This document shows positions 1 through 9,998 of a DNA stretch of 64,000 nt, one piece after another. Each line of letters begins with the position of its first letter. The first letter of the stretch is position 1. Source of the DNA: Caballeronia sp. SBC1 (GTDB taxonomy: Bacteria; Pseudomonadota; Gammaproteobacteria; Burkholderiales; Burkholderiaceae). The stretch lies in contig NZ_CP049157.1 in the NCBI RefSeq assembly GCF_011493005.1, forward strand, positions 1,426,001-1,490,000, in the 5' to 3' direction. Position numbers and translations under genes: made by a program. The notes under the pieces were generated by a model. That model was given only the letters and a program-made list of their open reading frames with translations, did no database searches and was not told the DNA's origin.

Positions 1-957
1 GATCAGGCGGGCGATGGCCGCCCGCAGCGCTTCAATGTCGTGCGGCGGCACAAGCAGGCCGTTCACGCCGTGCGTGATCAGTTCCGGCACGCCATCGACG
101 TCCGTACCGATGACCGGCAACCCTGCTGCCATAGCTTCTATATAGGACTGCCCCAATGCTTCCTGATGCGTTGGCAGTACGAACAAATCGCAGCCCCGCA
201 GCACATTTGGAATGTCGGTGCGAAAGCCTAGTAGATGGACACGATCGCTAAGCCCGAGACCGTCGACGATATTCTTGATCTTGTCGAACCACGGTCCGTC
301 ACCAGCCATCACGACGTGCAGGTTCGGACGTTCGGCGAGCATGGGCCGCACCGCATCGATCAGATCTTCGTGGCCCTTCTTATCGCGCACGATCGCAACC
401 ATGCCAGCGATGATCGCGTCTGCTCCGAGCCCAAGTTCACTGCGCAACGTGGAATGCGAAAGGGCCGGGGGCTTGACGATGCCGTCGTAGATAGTTTCAA
501 CGCGGCTCTTCGATACACCCGCTGAAATCAGGTACTCGCGCACATGGCGGCTCACTGCAATGACGCGATGCGGAATCCACGTGTAGGTGGCAAGCGAACT
601 GATGGGCAAAGCGAGGTGGCGCGTGCGAACCACGAGCGGTGTGCCGGCAAGCCGGCCTGCCGTGCCTGCGACAATGCTGTCGTGGCCGCTATGCGTGTTG
701 AGAACGTCGAAGTTGCCGCGTTTCAGCAGCGCCTTGATCGTCAGCATGGACGAGACGTCCGCGCCGCCTTTCATCCTCGCGTGGTGGACGGAGAAACCTT
801 CCTCTCTCGCGCGCACCCCAAGGCGGGCATCGACAGGGCAGACGACTTCCACAGCGTGGCCCCGGCCGCGCAATACGATCATTTCCTTGAGCGTCCTGTG
901 TTCCTGGCCGCCCCAACCCCGGGACGACTCGCTATGTAGTATTCGCAATGCTTTCAT
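1..957 (-). CDS. Glycosyltransferase family 4, partial (3' end outside window)
   Basis: The minus strand is open without a stop from an ATG at 957 down to base 1, giving the first 319 residues; the C-terminus lies left of the window. A GGGAG ribosome site precedes the ATG. The N-terminus has a Gly-rich donor-domain loop (RGWGGQEHR). The C-terminal part carries the GT4 pieces: a VIAGMVA strand, the MAGDGPW segment, and an E-x7-E motif (EALGQSYIE) followed by AMAAGLPVIGTDVDG, which binds the nucleotide-sugar phosphates. GT4 enzymes are retaining GT-B transferases building lipopolysaccharide or exopolysaccharide. The gene probably ends a polysaccharide cluster running leftward; the acceptor cannot be told. 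The family call is firm, the pathway is inferred. Confidence 0.9.
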   Translation of the reverse strand, partial: MKALRILHSESSRGWGGQEHRTLKEMIVLRGRGHAVEVVCPVDARLGVRAREEGFSVHHARMKGGADVSSMLTIKALLKRGNFDVLNTHSGHDSIVAGTAGRLAGTPLVVRTRHLALPISSLATYTWIPHRVIAVSRHVREYLISAGVSKSRVETIYDGIVKPPALSHSTLRSELGLGADAIIAGMVAIVRDKKGHEDLIDAVRPMLAERPNLHVVMAGDGPWFDKIKNIVDGLGLSDRVHLLGFRTDIPNVLRGCDLFVLPTHQEALGQSYIEAMAAGLPVIGTDVDGVPELITHGVNGLLVPPHDIEALRAAIARLI

Positions 958-1500
958 CTGTTCGCTGCTCCCAGGCAGTACGTAAACATTCTGTAGCGGT
1001 CGTAATATATCGTAATAATCCGTAAAAAAGTCATCGGGTTTAAAAAAACTTCGTATCGATGCTGAGGTTGCAAAGCCTTATCCAGCCTGCGAATCGGCGG
1101 ATTGATCAAAGGCCGAAATGCAAACGTTTGCGAGGTAACAAGACATTGCTTTTGATGCTGTCCTGATTGAACGACCACTTGACCTCGGGAGAGTGCCGCG
1201 GGTGAATTCGTTCGGACTATGAACGAAATATCGCTAACGGAGGAGGCTGAACGAGGAGTCGGGTGTAAGCATTGGAAGTTAGTGTTTGAGCAAGAGGCGC
1301 TGCGGTGGACCATGAGGTCGGCTAGATAAGCCGATGCTGGCCAGGCGCGAATCCTGATTCACGCAGGCATATGAAATTAGTATGGCAGTAGCCATTAGAA
1401 TATATTTTACATTCCGATCAACGCTTTGTACTCTGTGCGCTTTTCTGGTCGATCAAGTCGGCAGATTCACTTGGGCTGCTTAGCCTGACAGGAGCGTTGA
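958..1500. other. Gene-free spacer between divergent genes
   Basis: The stretch separates the divergent glycosyltransferase and secreted hydrolase. It holds AT-rich patches near 1000-1040 and 1385-1420. I see no convincing promoter pair, RNA gene or protein remnant; the short minus-strand frame here has no family resemblance. Confidence 0.5.
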
Positions 1501-2370
1501 ATGTTTCAACCTATGCCGTATCGCCTTCTATTGCGCATGTCGCTTGCAGCCATTTGCTCTGTTTCCGGCACCCACGCCTTCGGACGTGAAATAGCGCTGC
1601 ATCACGTATCGCCGGACAGTGTCCAGTCCGTGGAGGGTTCGTCGGCCGGTGAGGGCGTTGTAGAAGACTTGCCTTTGCAAGGCGGAGGTTTCCAGCGTGT
1701 CTTGTACACCGCTGCCAGACGCGAAACAAAAGGCATCATCGTGATGTTTCCGGGCGGCACTGGCGAGATCGACATCGAGAAGAGCGGAGAGGTCAAGAAT
1801 GCGAAGAATTTCGTCGTGCGCTCGGACGATCTCTGGCGTGACCGGGGTTATGGCATCGTGCTTGTCGATGCGCTGGATCACCAGTCCATGCGAGGGCAGC
1901 GCAGTACCACTGCATACGCGGAAGTAACGAAAAAGATCATTGAGTTTGCACATAGGCAGGCTAATGTCCCTGTATGGGTACTTGGTACCAGCCAAGGTTC
2001 CATTGCTGCCATGAACGCCGCATCGCACGCCGGAGGAACGCAGCTTTCTGGCCTGATCCTGACCGAGTCCGTGTCCATTCTCGGCGGCTCGCATGAAACA
2101 GTTTTTGATGCACATCCTGACAATGTCCGCGTGCCTTCGCTTGTTGTTGCAAACGTGGATGACAGATGCAAGGTCGCACCGCCGTCGATGGCGCAGTCAA
2201 TTGCGCAATCGATTCGCCACGCCCCAGCAGCAGTCCTGACCGTTAGCGGTGGCACGCAACGTACCCAGGATGATTGCGGCTCCCTGACCCCGCATGGCTA
2301 CTATGGAATAGAAGAAAAGGTAGTCGACGACATTGTGGACTGGATGCGGAAAACGCAAGACCGGCCCTGA
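1501..2370 (+). CDS. Secreted alpha/beta hydrolase
   Basis: The 289-residue protein begins with a Sec-type signal (RLLLRMSLAAICSVSGTHAFG) and is preceded by an AGGAG site. The core is an alpha/beta hydrolase: an oxyanion-loop-like FPGGTGE after strand 3, a nucleophile elbow GTSQGS with Ser164, a likely acid in the VDD pair (Asp220/221) and a C-terminal His265 in PHGYYG. All three catalytic positions occur in the canonical order, so an esterase- or peptidase-like periplasmic or secreted hydrolase is likely. The substrate is unknown. It lies between a divergent glycosyltransferase and a GNAT gene and shares an operon with neither. The fold is well supported, the activity is inferred. Confidence 0.8.
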   Translation: MFQPMPYRLLLRMSLAAICSVSGTHAFGREIALHHVSPDSVQSVEGSSAGEGVVEDLPLQGGGFQRVLYTAARRETKGIIVMFPGGTGEIDIEKSGEVKNAKNFVVRSDDLWRDRGYGIVLVDALDHQSMRGQRSTTAYAEVTKKIIEFAHRQANVPVWVLGTSQGSIAAMNAASHAGGTQLSGLILTESVSILGGSHETVFDAHPDNVRVPSLVVANVDDRCKVAPPSMAQSIAQSIRHAPAAVLTVSGGTQRTQDDCGSLTPHGYYGIEEKVVDDIVDWMRKTQDRP

Positions 2371-2527
2371 TTCCAAGAGGTTTTGGTAGTAGGAAGAGGG
2401 AGTGGGCAATCAGGCGTCGAGGAGCCATCCCCGACCTTGAGCGGCGTTTCGTAACTGCTCCAAACCGCGGAATCTGTTGTCCGGGTTTGACTTATGATTG
2501 AGGCCCTCAAAAGCAAAGTAACTGGCC

Positions 2528-3130
2528 ATGATCCTTGACGCTTCCCATGATATTCAACCCACGCTGACCGGCCCCACCATCGAACTTCGTCCTCTGCAGT
2601 CATCGCATCAGGAGGCGCTGGTCGCCGCCGCGTCAGATGGTGAATTGTGGACCATGAAGGTGACGGTCGTTCCCGGTCCCCAGACCACCGGGCAATACAT
2701 TGCCACAGCGCTGGCAGGTCAGCAGGCCGGGACGGTGATGCCGTTTGTTATCGTCAAGCGAGAGACTGGGCAGGTGGTGGGCAGCACCCGGTTCTGGAAG
2801 ATCGATCGCGTTAATAGAAAGCTTGAAATTGGCCACTCGTGGCTGAGTGCCTCGGTGCAACGCTCGGGTGTCAATACTGAAGCGAAGTACCTTCTTCTGA
2901 GCTACGCGTTCGAATCCATGAACGCTGTGCGCGTTCAATTCACAACAGACGAACTAAACGAAAAATCCCGGGCGGCGATCCTGCGCATTGGCGCGAAGCA
3001 GGAAGGCATTGTCCGGCACGAGCGCATCATGCCCGACGGCCGCAAGCGCAACTCTGTGCGGTTCAGCATCATCGATTCCGAGTGGCCTGAAGTAAAGACA
3101 TTGCTCCAGCAGAAGATGCGCTTGAAATAA
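2528..3130 (+). CDS. GNAT family N-acetyltransferase (RimJ/RimL-like)
   Basis: The 200-residue protein has the GNAT layout: an N-terminal IELRPLQ strand, a central VVGSTRFWKID strand, the EIGHSWLS bulge, and the NTEAKYLLLSYAFE segment leading into acetyl-CoA binding. It ends with the FSIIDSEWPEV motif typical of RimJ/RimL-like enzymes that acetylate protein N-termini or small amines. The acetyl-CoA loop is not the classical Q/RxxGxG/A but the RimJ-type variant. A second member with the same C-terminal motif sits at 36415. The substrate is not predictable. It is followed by a long gene-free stretch, so it is probably monocistronic. Confidence 0.87.
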   Translation: MILDASHDIQPTLTGPTIELRPLQSSHQEALVAAASDGELWTMKVTVVPGPQTTGQYIATALAGQQAGTVMPFVIVKRETGQVVGSTRFWKIDRVNRKLEIGHSWLSASVQRSGVNTEAKYLLLSYAFESMNAVRVQFTTDELNEKSRAAILRIGAKQEGIVRHERIMPDGRKRNSVRFSIIDSEWPEVKTLLQQKMRLK

Positions 3131-4406
3131 AACCGGATCGGAAAACAGTGGTTTATGCAGTGCAGCAAAATACGTTGTTGTTGCGTTTTTCGTCTTCCAA
3201 AAATCACATTAAATTCGAAAGAAGATAGTAAGCTTTAATTAATGTAATGAATATATCGCGCCGCATTCATTTTTTAAGATTAATCAAGCGAGACAATTCG
3301 GTTATATTTACCCATAATATTAACAAAAGGTAACGTCATACGATTCCGATTAGTTAAATAATCATTCGTTCGTGTATGCACGATGAATTGAGAAGAAAAT
3401 TCTGTGTTTCCGCCTCTTCTAGGATAGCGACCGTTCCTCACATTGCGTGTGAGAAACTATTACTTATTTCCAAGTCTTCGCGAGCGTTACAGAGATGAAA
3501 CGTTTTTTTGCGAATATAATTCGTCCATCCAAAGTGGACTGTAACTAATACCAGATCACCGCAAGATGATTTCCATATCAGCAGCATTTACGCCATATGG
3601 AATTGATTGCTGCTTTCAACGCGCGAAGGCTGCGCGCACGCGCCGTGAATTGATATTGCGGTGCAGTATTGACGCAGCTTGCCGCAGATAACTAGTTGTT
3701 TCAACGGCATGACGTCTTCGGTCAGGGCGCGCGGTCAGCGTTCTGTGAGCAGTCATGCGCGCGGGACGACAGGGCGGCCGAAAGAGGTGAGTTGAAGCAC
3801 GAATTGGCGATCAGGCACGCTGTTATCTGTCGGGGCTGTGCGTTTTTCGATGATATGGAAGTGATTTTACAATTTGTATAAATAGGTGTGCAAACGACTT
3901 GAGCGAAATCAATAGTCGTTGCGTTGCTGACAACGCAACGTGTGGCGACTGACGTCCGTTTTGTCGTCCGTTCCGCAGAGGTTGATGAAACCTCCGGGCG
4001 GGGGATGATCGCGCGTGCGGCCCAGCCGCCGTCGGACATGTGACAGCAGGATGATCTAGCCTGGCCGGATTCCTCGAAGAGAAGCCCAGTTTCCTGTTTT
4101 TGTGACCTTATCAAGACAGGCGGGATAAATTCGCCATTTATTAGGATGACAAACTATATGAAGCGCTATTTCATGTAATTGACAGGCTTTCCATGCACGA
4201 GAGCCTTGGTCGGCCGGGACCCGTTGAGTCAAACGCGCGGTCGGCATTGACATGTCGAAGGGCGCCGTTCCTGCTGTAAGGCAGGGATCAGCAGCATCCC
4301 CCGGTCAAATCTCTTAGCTCCACAAAAAACGCGAACGCGAGACGACGTCGGTTGATCTTGTCGATCCTCGGGGGATGCGAATACTTGTAGCAGTACAACA
4401 GGGACT
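3131..4406. other. Long AT-rich gene-free region upstream of the glycoside hydrolase
   Basis: About 1.28 kb carries no credible gene. The first 450 bases are much richer in A/T than the surrounding DNA. A perfect 9-bp inverted repeat with a 6-base loop lies at 3917-3940 (arms CGTTGCGTT and AACGCAACG). TTGACA hexamers occur at 4179 and 4247 but neither has a clear -10 partner. Frames at 3696 (+) and 3722 (-) lack family resemblance and a ribosome site. The stretch may be a large regulatory region for the downstream secreted enzyme, or decayed DNA. Confidence 0.5.
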
Positions 4407-6677
4407 ATGATGAAATATTTAAGACTACTTCCTATTTCTGTCGCGACAACACTGGCTATGTTTGGTGTCGGTAACGCCCAGGCGCAAAGCAGCAGTATCA
4501 CTGTCAGTGGCGTGAAATACACGTTCTGCGGGAGTGAGAACGACAACTGTACGTTTTCCGGCAAGGGATCGGTGGTGTTTGGCTCGGTTCCGCCGAACTC
4601 GCCGACCACCATGCTGACTGCCCCGCGTACGTTCACGAACGGGGTCGGCTGTTATGTCGGCGCTGTCTCGCAGACTGATCCCGCTTACGGATATGGAAAA
4701 TCGTGCTGGGTCAGCCTCGCATCCACCACCACGACTCCGCCGGTCACCACTCCGCCCGTGACCACGCCTCCTGTCACGACTCCGCCCGTCACCACGCCCC
4801 CGGTCACCACTCCGCCCGTTACCACACCGCCGGTTACGACTCCGCCGGTGACAACGCCACCCGCCACGACGCCACCGGCTACCACGCCGACTCCAGGTGC
4901 TTCGGCCATCTCGTGCGGCTCGCCTACACAAACGTCAGGTGGCACCGCGAATGGATTGATCAGCGCTGACACGCCGACAACCGACGGCATGCGCATTTTT
5001 CCGAATAACACGGCATTCAACATAGCGGTCACGACCAACTCGCCGAACGCGGACACGGTCATCTGGTCCGTCGCCGACGCGAACGGCGCGATCAAGACGC
5101 AGGGTAGCTTCGCCGTGAAGTCCGGCGTGCAGACCGCCACGATGTCGTGCAAGTCAACATGGTCCGGCTATGGCTCGATCACGGCCACGCTGCAATCCAA
5201 TGGCGGCACGCTGCCGAACATGGGCACGCGCCCGATGGGCATTGCCACGTTTGGCGTGTTGCCTAATCTCACGTCCGTCCTTGGCACGGTGACGTATGCA
5301 CACCAGGACCAGCATCGGTTCGGTATGCAGGGCTTCAACGACAACATTGCCGCGTTGCACGATCTGGGAATTTCCTGGACGATCGACGACCGAGAAGTGT
5401 CGGCCATGGAGCCGAATGGCCCCAACACCTATACGCCGAGCGTCAGCGACCTGGACCCGTTCTACAAGGCCAACCCCGACCAGATGCGCATTGTGCGTCT
5501 TGACGGACTGCCGGCATGGGATTCGAAGACGGGTCAGTTCAACGACAGCTACTACGCGCCGTCGAACATGACCGAGTTCCAGAACTTCATGGGCCGCGTG
5601 GGTACTGACACGAGCTTGATCCGCGCCGCCAATTATCCGAACCAGCAGAACAATTACTACCAGGTGACCTGGGAGCCAAGCCTCGGATGGGCAGACACTA
5701 ACGCGAACTTTGTCGCCATGTACAAGGCCGCTTATCTGGGCTTGCACTCGACTGATCCGAACGCCATTGTGATGGGTCCCACCAACCCGTTCCCGGCCAA
5801 TTGCGACACTTGCACGACCGGCTACCTGCAGACCTTCGGTGCGCTCGGCTTGTGGAACTACATTGACGCGGTATCGACGCATGGCTACTGGAATGCCGGT
5901 ACTTATCCGTCACATCCGCCTGAATTGCAGGACTCGGACCCGAACCCGGCTAACCAGGCCAACGCGCTCGACAACCTGATGACTCAGTTGCGTGCCGTCA
6001 TGCAGGCTGGCAAGCCGAACATGAAACTGTTCGTCACCGAAGCGGGTACCAGCTACGATCCGGGCATCAACTACGGACCTACGTCACCGTCGCAGAATCA
6101 GTTGTTTGCTCAAGCTGCCGTCGGCGTGCGCTCCCACATCATTACGCTCGGTGGCGGCGCGCAAATGTCCACGCTCTTCTATGGCGCGGACTATCCTGGC
6201 GAAGTGGGTTATGGCACGTTCTTCGACCTGAACGACGCTCAGGGTGCGTATGGTGCATCGAACTTGTCACCCAAGCCCGAAGCACTTGCATTCGCCGCGA
6301 TGACCCGGGTGCTTGACGGTACCAATACGCTCGGCCGCGTAACGGGTACTCCCGCCGGAACATACGCCTATGCGTTCCAGCAACTCGGTAACGGCAAGGT
6401 CGTGACGGCCCTGTGGGCACACAGCAATGCGCAGTGGCCGGCATCTGGCGGACTTTATAGCCAGACCTACTCGACCAGCTACTCGCTTCAGGTGGACGCT
6501 GCCGGTGCATCGGGTAACGTGACGGAGATCGATGGTTACGGCAATGTGAGCACGGTGCCCTATACCAACGGCAAAGTGACGCTGACGCTGACGGAAGTTC
6601 CGCAATACATCGTCTCGAGCAATGCAACGGTTGCCAAGGCCAACTCCACGGTCCCGGTCGGGTACACGGGTCAGTAA
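4407..6677 (+). CDS. Secreted multidomain glycoside hydrolase with Thr/Pro linker
   Basis: The 756-residue protein has a Sec signal peptide ending near AQAQ (residue 27). Next comes a small cysteine-containing module (residues 32-102: CGSENDNCTFSG, then DPAYGYGKSCW) resembling sugar-associated modules of secreted cellulases, then a TTPPV linker (about 108-162) and a catalytic domain. The catalytic part reads as a clan GH-A-type (beta/alpha)8 barrel: Glu423 in VTWEPS suits the acid/base and Glu545 in LFVTEAG the nucleophile, at the usual spacing, with a beta-rich C-terminal domain after about residue 630. The exact family is not certain (GH39- or cellulase-like). ATG at 4410 is an equally good start given the AGGG site. 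A role on matrix polysaccharide is inferred. Confidence 0.8.
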   Translation: MMKYLRLLPISVATTLAMFGVGNAQAQSSSITVSGVKYTFCGSENDNCTFSGKGSVVFGSVPPNSPTTMLTAPRTFTNGVGCYVGAVSQTDPAYGYGKSCWVSLASTTTTPPVTTPPVTTPPVTTPPVTTPPVTTPPVTTPPVTTPPVTTPPATTPPATTPTPGASAISCGSPTQTSGGTANGLISADTPTTDGMRIFPNNTAFNIAVTTNSPNADTVIWSVADANGAIKTQGSFAVKSGVQTATMSCKSTWSGYGSITATLQSNGGTLPNMGTRPMGIATFGVLPNLTSVLGTVTYAHQDQHRFGMQGFNDNIAALHDLGISWTIDDREVSAMEPNGPNTYTPSVSDLDPFYKANPDQMRIVRLDGLPAWDSKTGQFNDSYYAPSNMTEFQNFMGRVGTDTSLIRAANYPNQQNNYYQVTWEPSLGWADTNANFVAMYKAAYLGLHSTDPNAIVMGPTNPFPANCDTCTTGYLQTFGALGLWNYIDAVSTHGYWNAGTYPSHPPELQDSDPNPANQANALDNLMTQLRAVMQAGKPNMKLFVTEAGTSYDPGINYGPTSPSQNQLFAQAAVGVRSHIITLGGGAQMSTLFYGADYPGEVGYGTFFDLNDAQGAYGASNLSPKPEALAFAAMTRVLDGTNTLGRVTGTPAGTYAYAFQQLGNGKVVTALWAHSNAQWPASGGLYSQTYSTSYSLQVDAAGASGNVTEIDGYGNVSTVPYTNGKVTLTLTEVPQYIVSSNATVAKANSTVPVGYTGQ
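4729..4893 (+). repeat. In-frame 15-bp tandem repeat coding TTPPV/TTPPA linker
   Basis: About ten consecutive 15-base units encode Thr-Thr-Pro-Pro-Val (eight) or Thr-Thr-Pro-Pro-Ala (two). The third codon positions vary between units. The units form the flexible linker between the N-terminal module and the catalytic domain of the secreted hydrolase. Unit number could change by slippage without breaking the frame. Confidence 0.9.
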
Positions 6678-6748
6678 GGGTTGTGATGTAACCACGGCGT
6701 GATATTAACCACGCCTGACGGGCCGCTGGCGACTTCAGCGGCCCATCA

Positions 6749-6790
6749 AAAAGCCAATGCCTCGCGGTTGCACGCGAGGCATTGGCTTTT
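6749..6790. terminator. Bidirectional intrinsic terminator between convergent genes
   Basis: A perfect 18-bp inverted repeat (6749-6766 with 6773-6790) with a 6-base loop has A/T tracts on both sides, so it can stop both the glycoside hydrolase transcript and the alanine dehydrogenase transcript. Two further hairpins precede it: 6696-6715 (GGCGTG/CACGCC) and 6720-6744 (GGGCCGCTG/CAGCGGCCC). Confidence 0.88.
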
Positions 6791-6807
6791 ATGGTTCCGG
6801 TTCCGGC

Positions 6808-7923
<1,116 letters not shown>

Positions 7924-8088
7924 GATGCACTCTCCTCCAGAGAAGACCGGTGCCGGCGTCCGCGGCCATGGACGCCCAAGCAATCCCTTGTACGCGGGTA
8001 CATGGCGATCCGCAGCCGCCAAGGGTGTATTGCAGCAAGCCAGGGCAGTCGCCGCCGCGCATTGACGGTGCCCCGTGCAAGATTACTT

Positions 8089-9426
8089 TTATGCCTTACC
8101 GGGAATGCCGCGCCCGCGCAGCGAACAGCCGGTGGTCTCTGTCACGAAGATTAACGCCAATGCACCAATCGCACATGAAGCCATCATGTAGTAGGCCGGA
8201 ACGAGGTTGTTGCCTGTACGCCCAATGAGCCATTCGTTCATCATGGGTGCGGTCCCGCCGAAGATGGAGGTGGACACGTTATAGGCGATCGCCATGCCTG
8301 CGTAGCGGACCTGAGTGGGGAACATTGCCGGAAACATGGCCGAGATGCTCGCTAACTGAGGGACATACAGCAGACCTAATACTGCAAAACCGATCAGCGC
8401 GCCAGCCGTGCCGTGCGTCATGAGAAGGAACATAGGCACCGCGGCGACAAAGAGCCCGATCAAGGAAAACCACCACACGTTCTTGCGGCCGACCCGATCA
8501 GAGAACGTGCCCGCGAAGGGCAGGAATACCATCATGGCCAGCATGCCGATCAGCGGGACGAGTAACGACATATTCTCGCTCATGCCCAACTGTTTTTGCA
8601 TGAAGGTCGGCATGTAGGCAAGCAGTACATAGTTGACTACGTTCAGTGCCACGACCAGTCCGCCCAGCAATAGTAGTGGCTTCCAGAACTCGGTCAGCAG
8701 TTCTTTCAGCGATACCTTCGCGTGCTGCATTTTTTCGGCTGATTGTTCCAATTCTAGAAATACGGGTGTGTCCTCCATCCTGGTACGCAGATAGAACCCG
8801 ATCAGGCCAAGCGGCGCCGCTATCAGGAACGGCAGGCGCCATCCCCAGGCATGCATGGCGTCGTTGCCCAGCAAAACGGAGCAACCGAGCATCAGCAGTG
8901 CGCCAAGCGAGAAGCCGGCCAGCGTGGCGAATTCAAGGAAACTGCCGCAGAAACCGCGACTTTTGTCGGGTGCGTACTCGGCCATGAAGGTGGCCGCTCC
9001 GCCGTACTCACCGCCGGTCGAGAAACCCTGGACGAGGCGCAACACGATCAGCAGGGCAGGAGCCCACCAGCCGATTGTGGCGTAGGTGGGCAGTAGCCCG
9101 ACGAGAAGCGTGGCGACCGACATCATGATGATCGTCAGGGCAAGCACGTATTTTCGCCCGAGCCGGTCGCCCAGCGGTCCCCAGAAAAGGCCGCCTAGCG
9201 GGCGCACAAGAAACGATATGGCGAAGGTCGCGAGCGCGAACAAGGTGGCTTCGGCAGTGCTGCCTGGAAACAGGGCGGCCGAGATATAGGTTAGTCCGTA
9301 AGCGTAGATGCCATAGTCGAACCATTCGGTGGCGTTGCCCAACGCCGATGCGGCAATTGCCCGACGCAGGAGATTGGGCGGGTTGTGCAGAGCTGTATGT
9401 TTTGCCGTTGAGTGTGCGTAGCTCAT
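8089..9426 (-). CDS. MFS transporter, ProP-like metabolite:proton symporter family
   Basis: The 445-residue protein has twelve predicted membrane segments. It shows the marks of the metabolite:H+ symporter family: NATEWFDYGIYAY in helix 1, RPLGGLFWGPLGDRLGRK in the loop between helices 2 and 3, LRLVQGFSTGGEYGGA in helix 4, and a second SDRVGRKN loop midway. Members such as ProP carry proline, betaine and ectoine; others carry dicarboxylates or alpha-ketoglutarate, so the substrate is open. GGAGGAAG precedes the ATG. A palindromic TGTCCTAGGAC lies 83 bases upstream and matches motifs at the ectoine locus, which makes osmolyte uptake worth considering (inference). Confidence 0.9.
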   Translation of the reverse strand: MSYAHSTAKHTALHNPPNLLRRAIAASALGNATEWFDYGIYAYGLTYISAALFPGSTAEATLFALATFAISFLVRPLGGLFWGPLGDRLGRKYVLALTIIMMSVATLLVGLLPTYATIGWWAPALLIVLRLVQGFSTGGEYGGAATFMAEYAPDKSRGFCGSFLEFATLAGFSLGALLMLGCSVLLGNDAMHAWGWRLPFLIAAPLGLIGFYLRTRMEDTPVFLELEQSAEKMQHAKVSLKELLTEFWKPLLLLGGLVVALNVVNYVLLAYMPTFMQKQLGMSENMSLLVPLIGMLAMMVFLPFAGTFSDRVGRKNVWWFSLIGLFVAAVPMFLLMTHGTAGALIGFAVLGLLYVPQLASISAMFPAMFPTQVRYAGMAIAYNVSTSIFGGTAPMMNEWLIGRTGNNLVPAYYMMASCAIGALALIFVTETTGCSLRGRGIPGKA

Positions 9427-9508
9427 TGTCTTCCTCCGGAATCATAGACAGCGGCAACACGAGCGCCACTGCTGATTCAAGATACCGCCCAGTGTGATCG
9501 CAAACCGA

Positions 9509-9519
9509 TGTCCTAGGAC
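9509..9519. promoter_or_regulatory. Candidate operator TGTCCTAGGAC
   Basis: This perfect palindrome lies 83 bases upstream of the ProP-like transporter start. It shares CTAGGAC with motifs at 16837 and 18336 next to the EnuR-controlled ectoine genes. The binding protein is inferred. Confidence 0.4.
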
Positions 9520-9669
9520 GATGAATGTGCCGGGGTTTTCCATGAGATGGGTGAGGGCGTCACAGATGCACGCGCATTCAAGGCAAAGCCAGCGGGTATG
9601 GGGTTTTTGCGGATTCTGCCACCATGAATCGTCCGCAATAACACCCAAGCGCTCGTCAAGCCCGGCGCG

Positions 9670-9683
9670 TGTTCTAGGACATT
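9670..9683. promoter_or_regulatory. Candidate operator TGTTCTAGGACATT
   Basis: This is the second copy of the motif, with one mismatch in the TGTTCTAGGACA palindrome, 161 bases from the first. It lies between the ProP-like gene and the SDR relic. Confidence 0.35.
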
Positions 9684-9838
9684 CGTGGCTGACTGACGCT
9701 GACTCCCTGCTTGTTTAAGACAATAGACGAATTGATGCAGGAGTCGGTTCCTTGCGAAGCGCAATTTGAACCTGGGAGTGCGTGGCCGCTTGCGTATACG
9801 GGATAGCACTCTCCGTGTGCGAGTACGTACCAATCCCA

Positions 9839-9964
9839 GGTGCCAATGGGACGCTGGGGCGAAGCAACGAAGTCGCGCGGGCCGTACTCTTTCTGGCGTC
9901 AAGCGATGCGTTGTACCTGACGGGTGGCGAGATTGGAGTCGACGGCCGATTGGCGCGGATCTAA
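9839..9964 (+). pseudogene. C-terminal remnant of a short-chain dehydrogenase (SDR)
   Basis: The frame reads GTLGRSNEVARAVLFLASSD and then LTGGEIGVDGRLARI followed by a stop. This matches the last 40 residues of classical SDR enzymes (G-R-x-x-E-x-A-x-x-V-x-F-L-A-S-D ... TG-x-x-x-x-V-D-G-G). The upstream frame has no Rossmann GxxxGxG or YxxxK motif, so only the tail survives. It is a gene relic rather than a short protein. The final VDGG is altered to VDGR. Confidence 0.75.
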
Positions 9965-9998
9965 ACCTGCTGCTACGAGCAAGAACATGACCACTGCA

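Larger units (their letters stand above)
9427..9838. other. Spacer upstream of the ProP-like gene with two TAGGACA motifs
   Basis: The stretch holds no credible gene. Two copies of a near-palindromic motif lie at 9509-9519 and 9670-9683; see the separate entries. A minus-strand frame at 9442-9648 has no recognisable family. Confidence 0.45.

Noticed and set aside
3722..4114. 130-codon minus-strand frame in the AT-rich gap
   Set aside because: No ribosome site, no family resemblance and a composition unlike neighbouring genes; left as non-coding.
4179..4275. Two TTGACA boxes before the secreted hydrolase
   Set aside because: Neither has an acceptable -10 element at 16-18 bases, so no promoter is claimed.
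4685..5152. Minus-strand frame with VVTGGV repeats
   Set aside because: It is simply the antisense reading of the TTPPV linker repeats of the secreted hydrolase.
9442..9648. Minus-strand frame upstream of the ProP-like gene
   Set aside because: Overlaps the transporter's promoter region and has no family resemblance; I considered an insertion-sequence relic but see no transposase motif.
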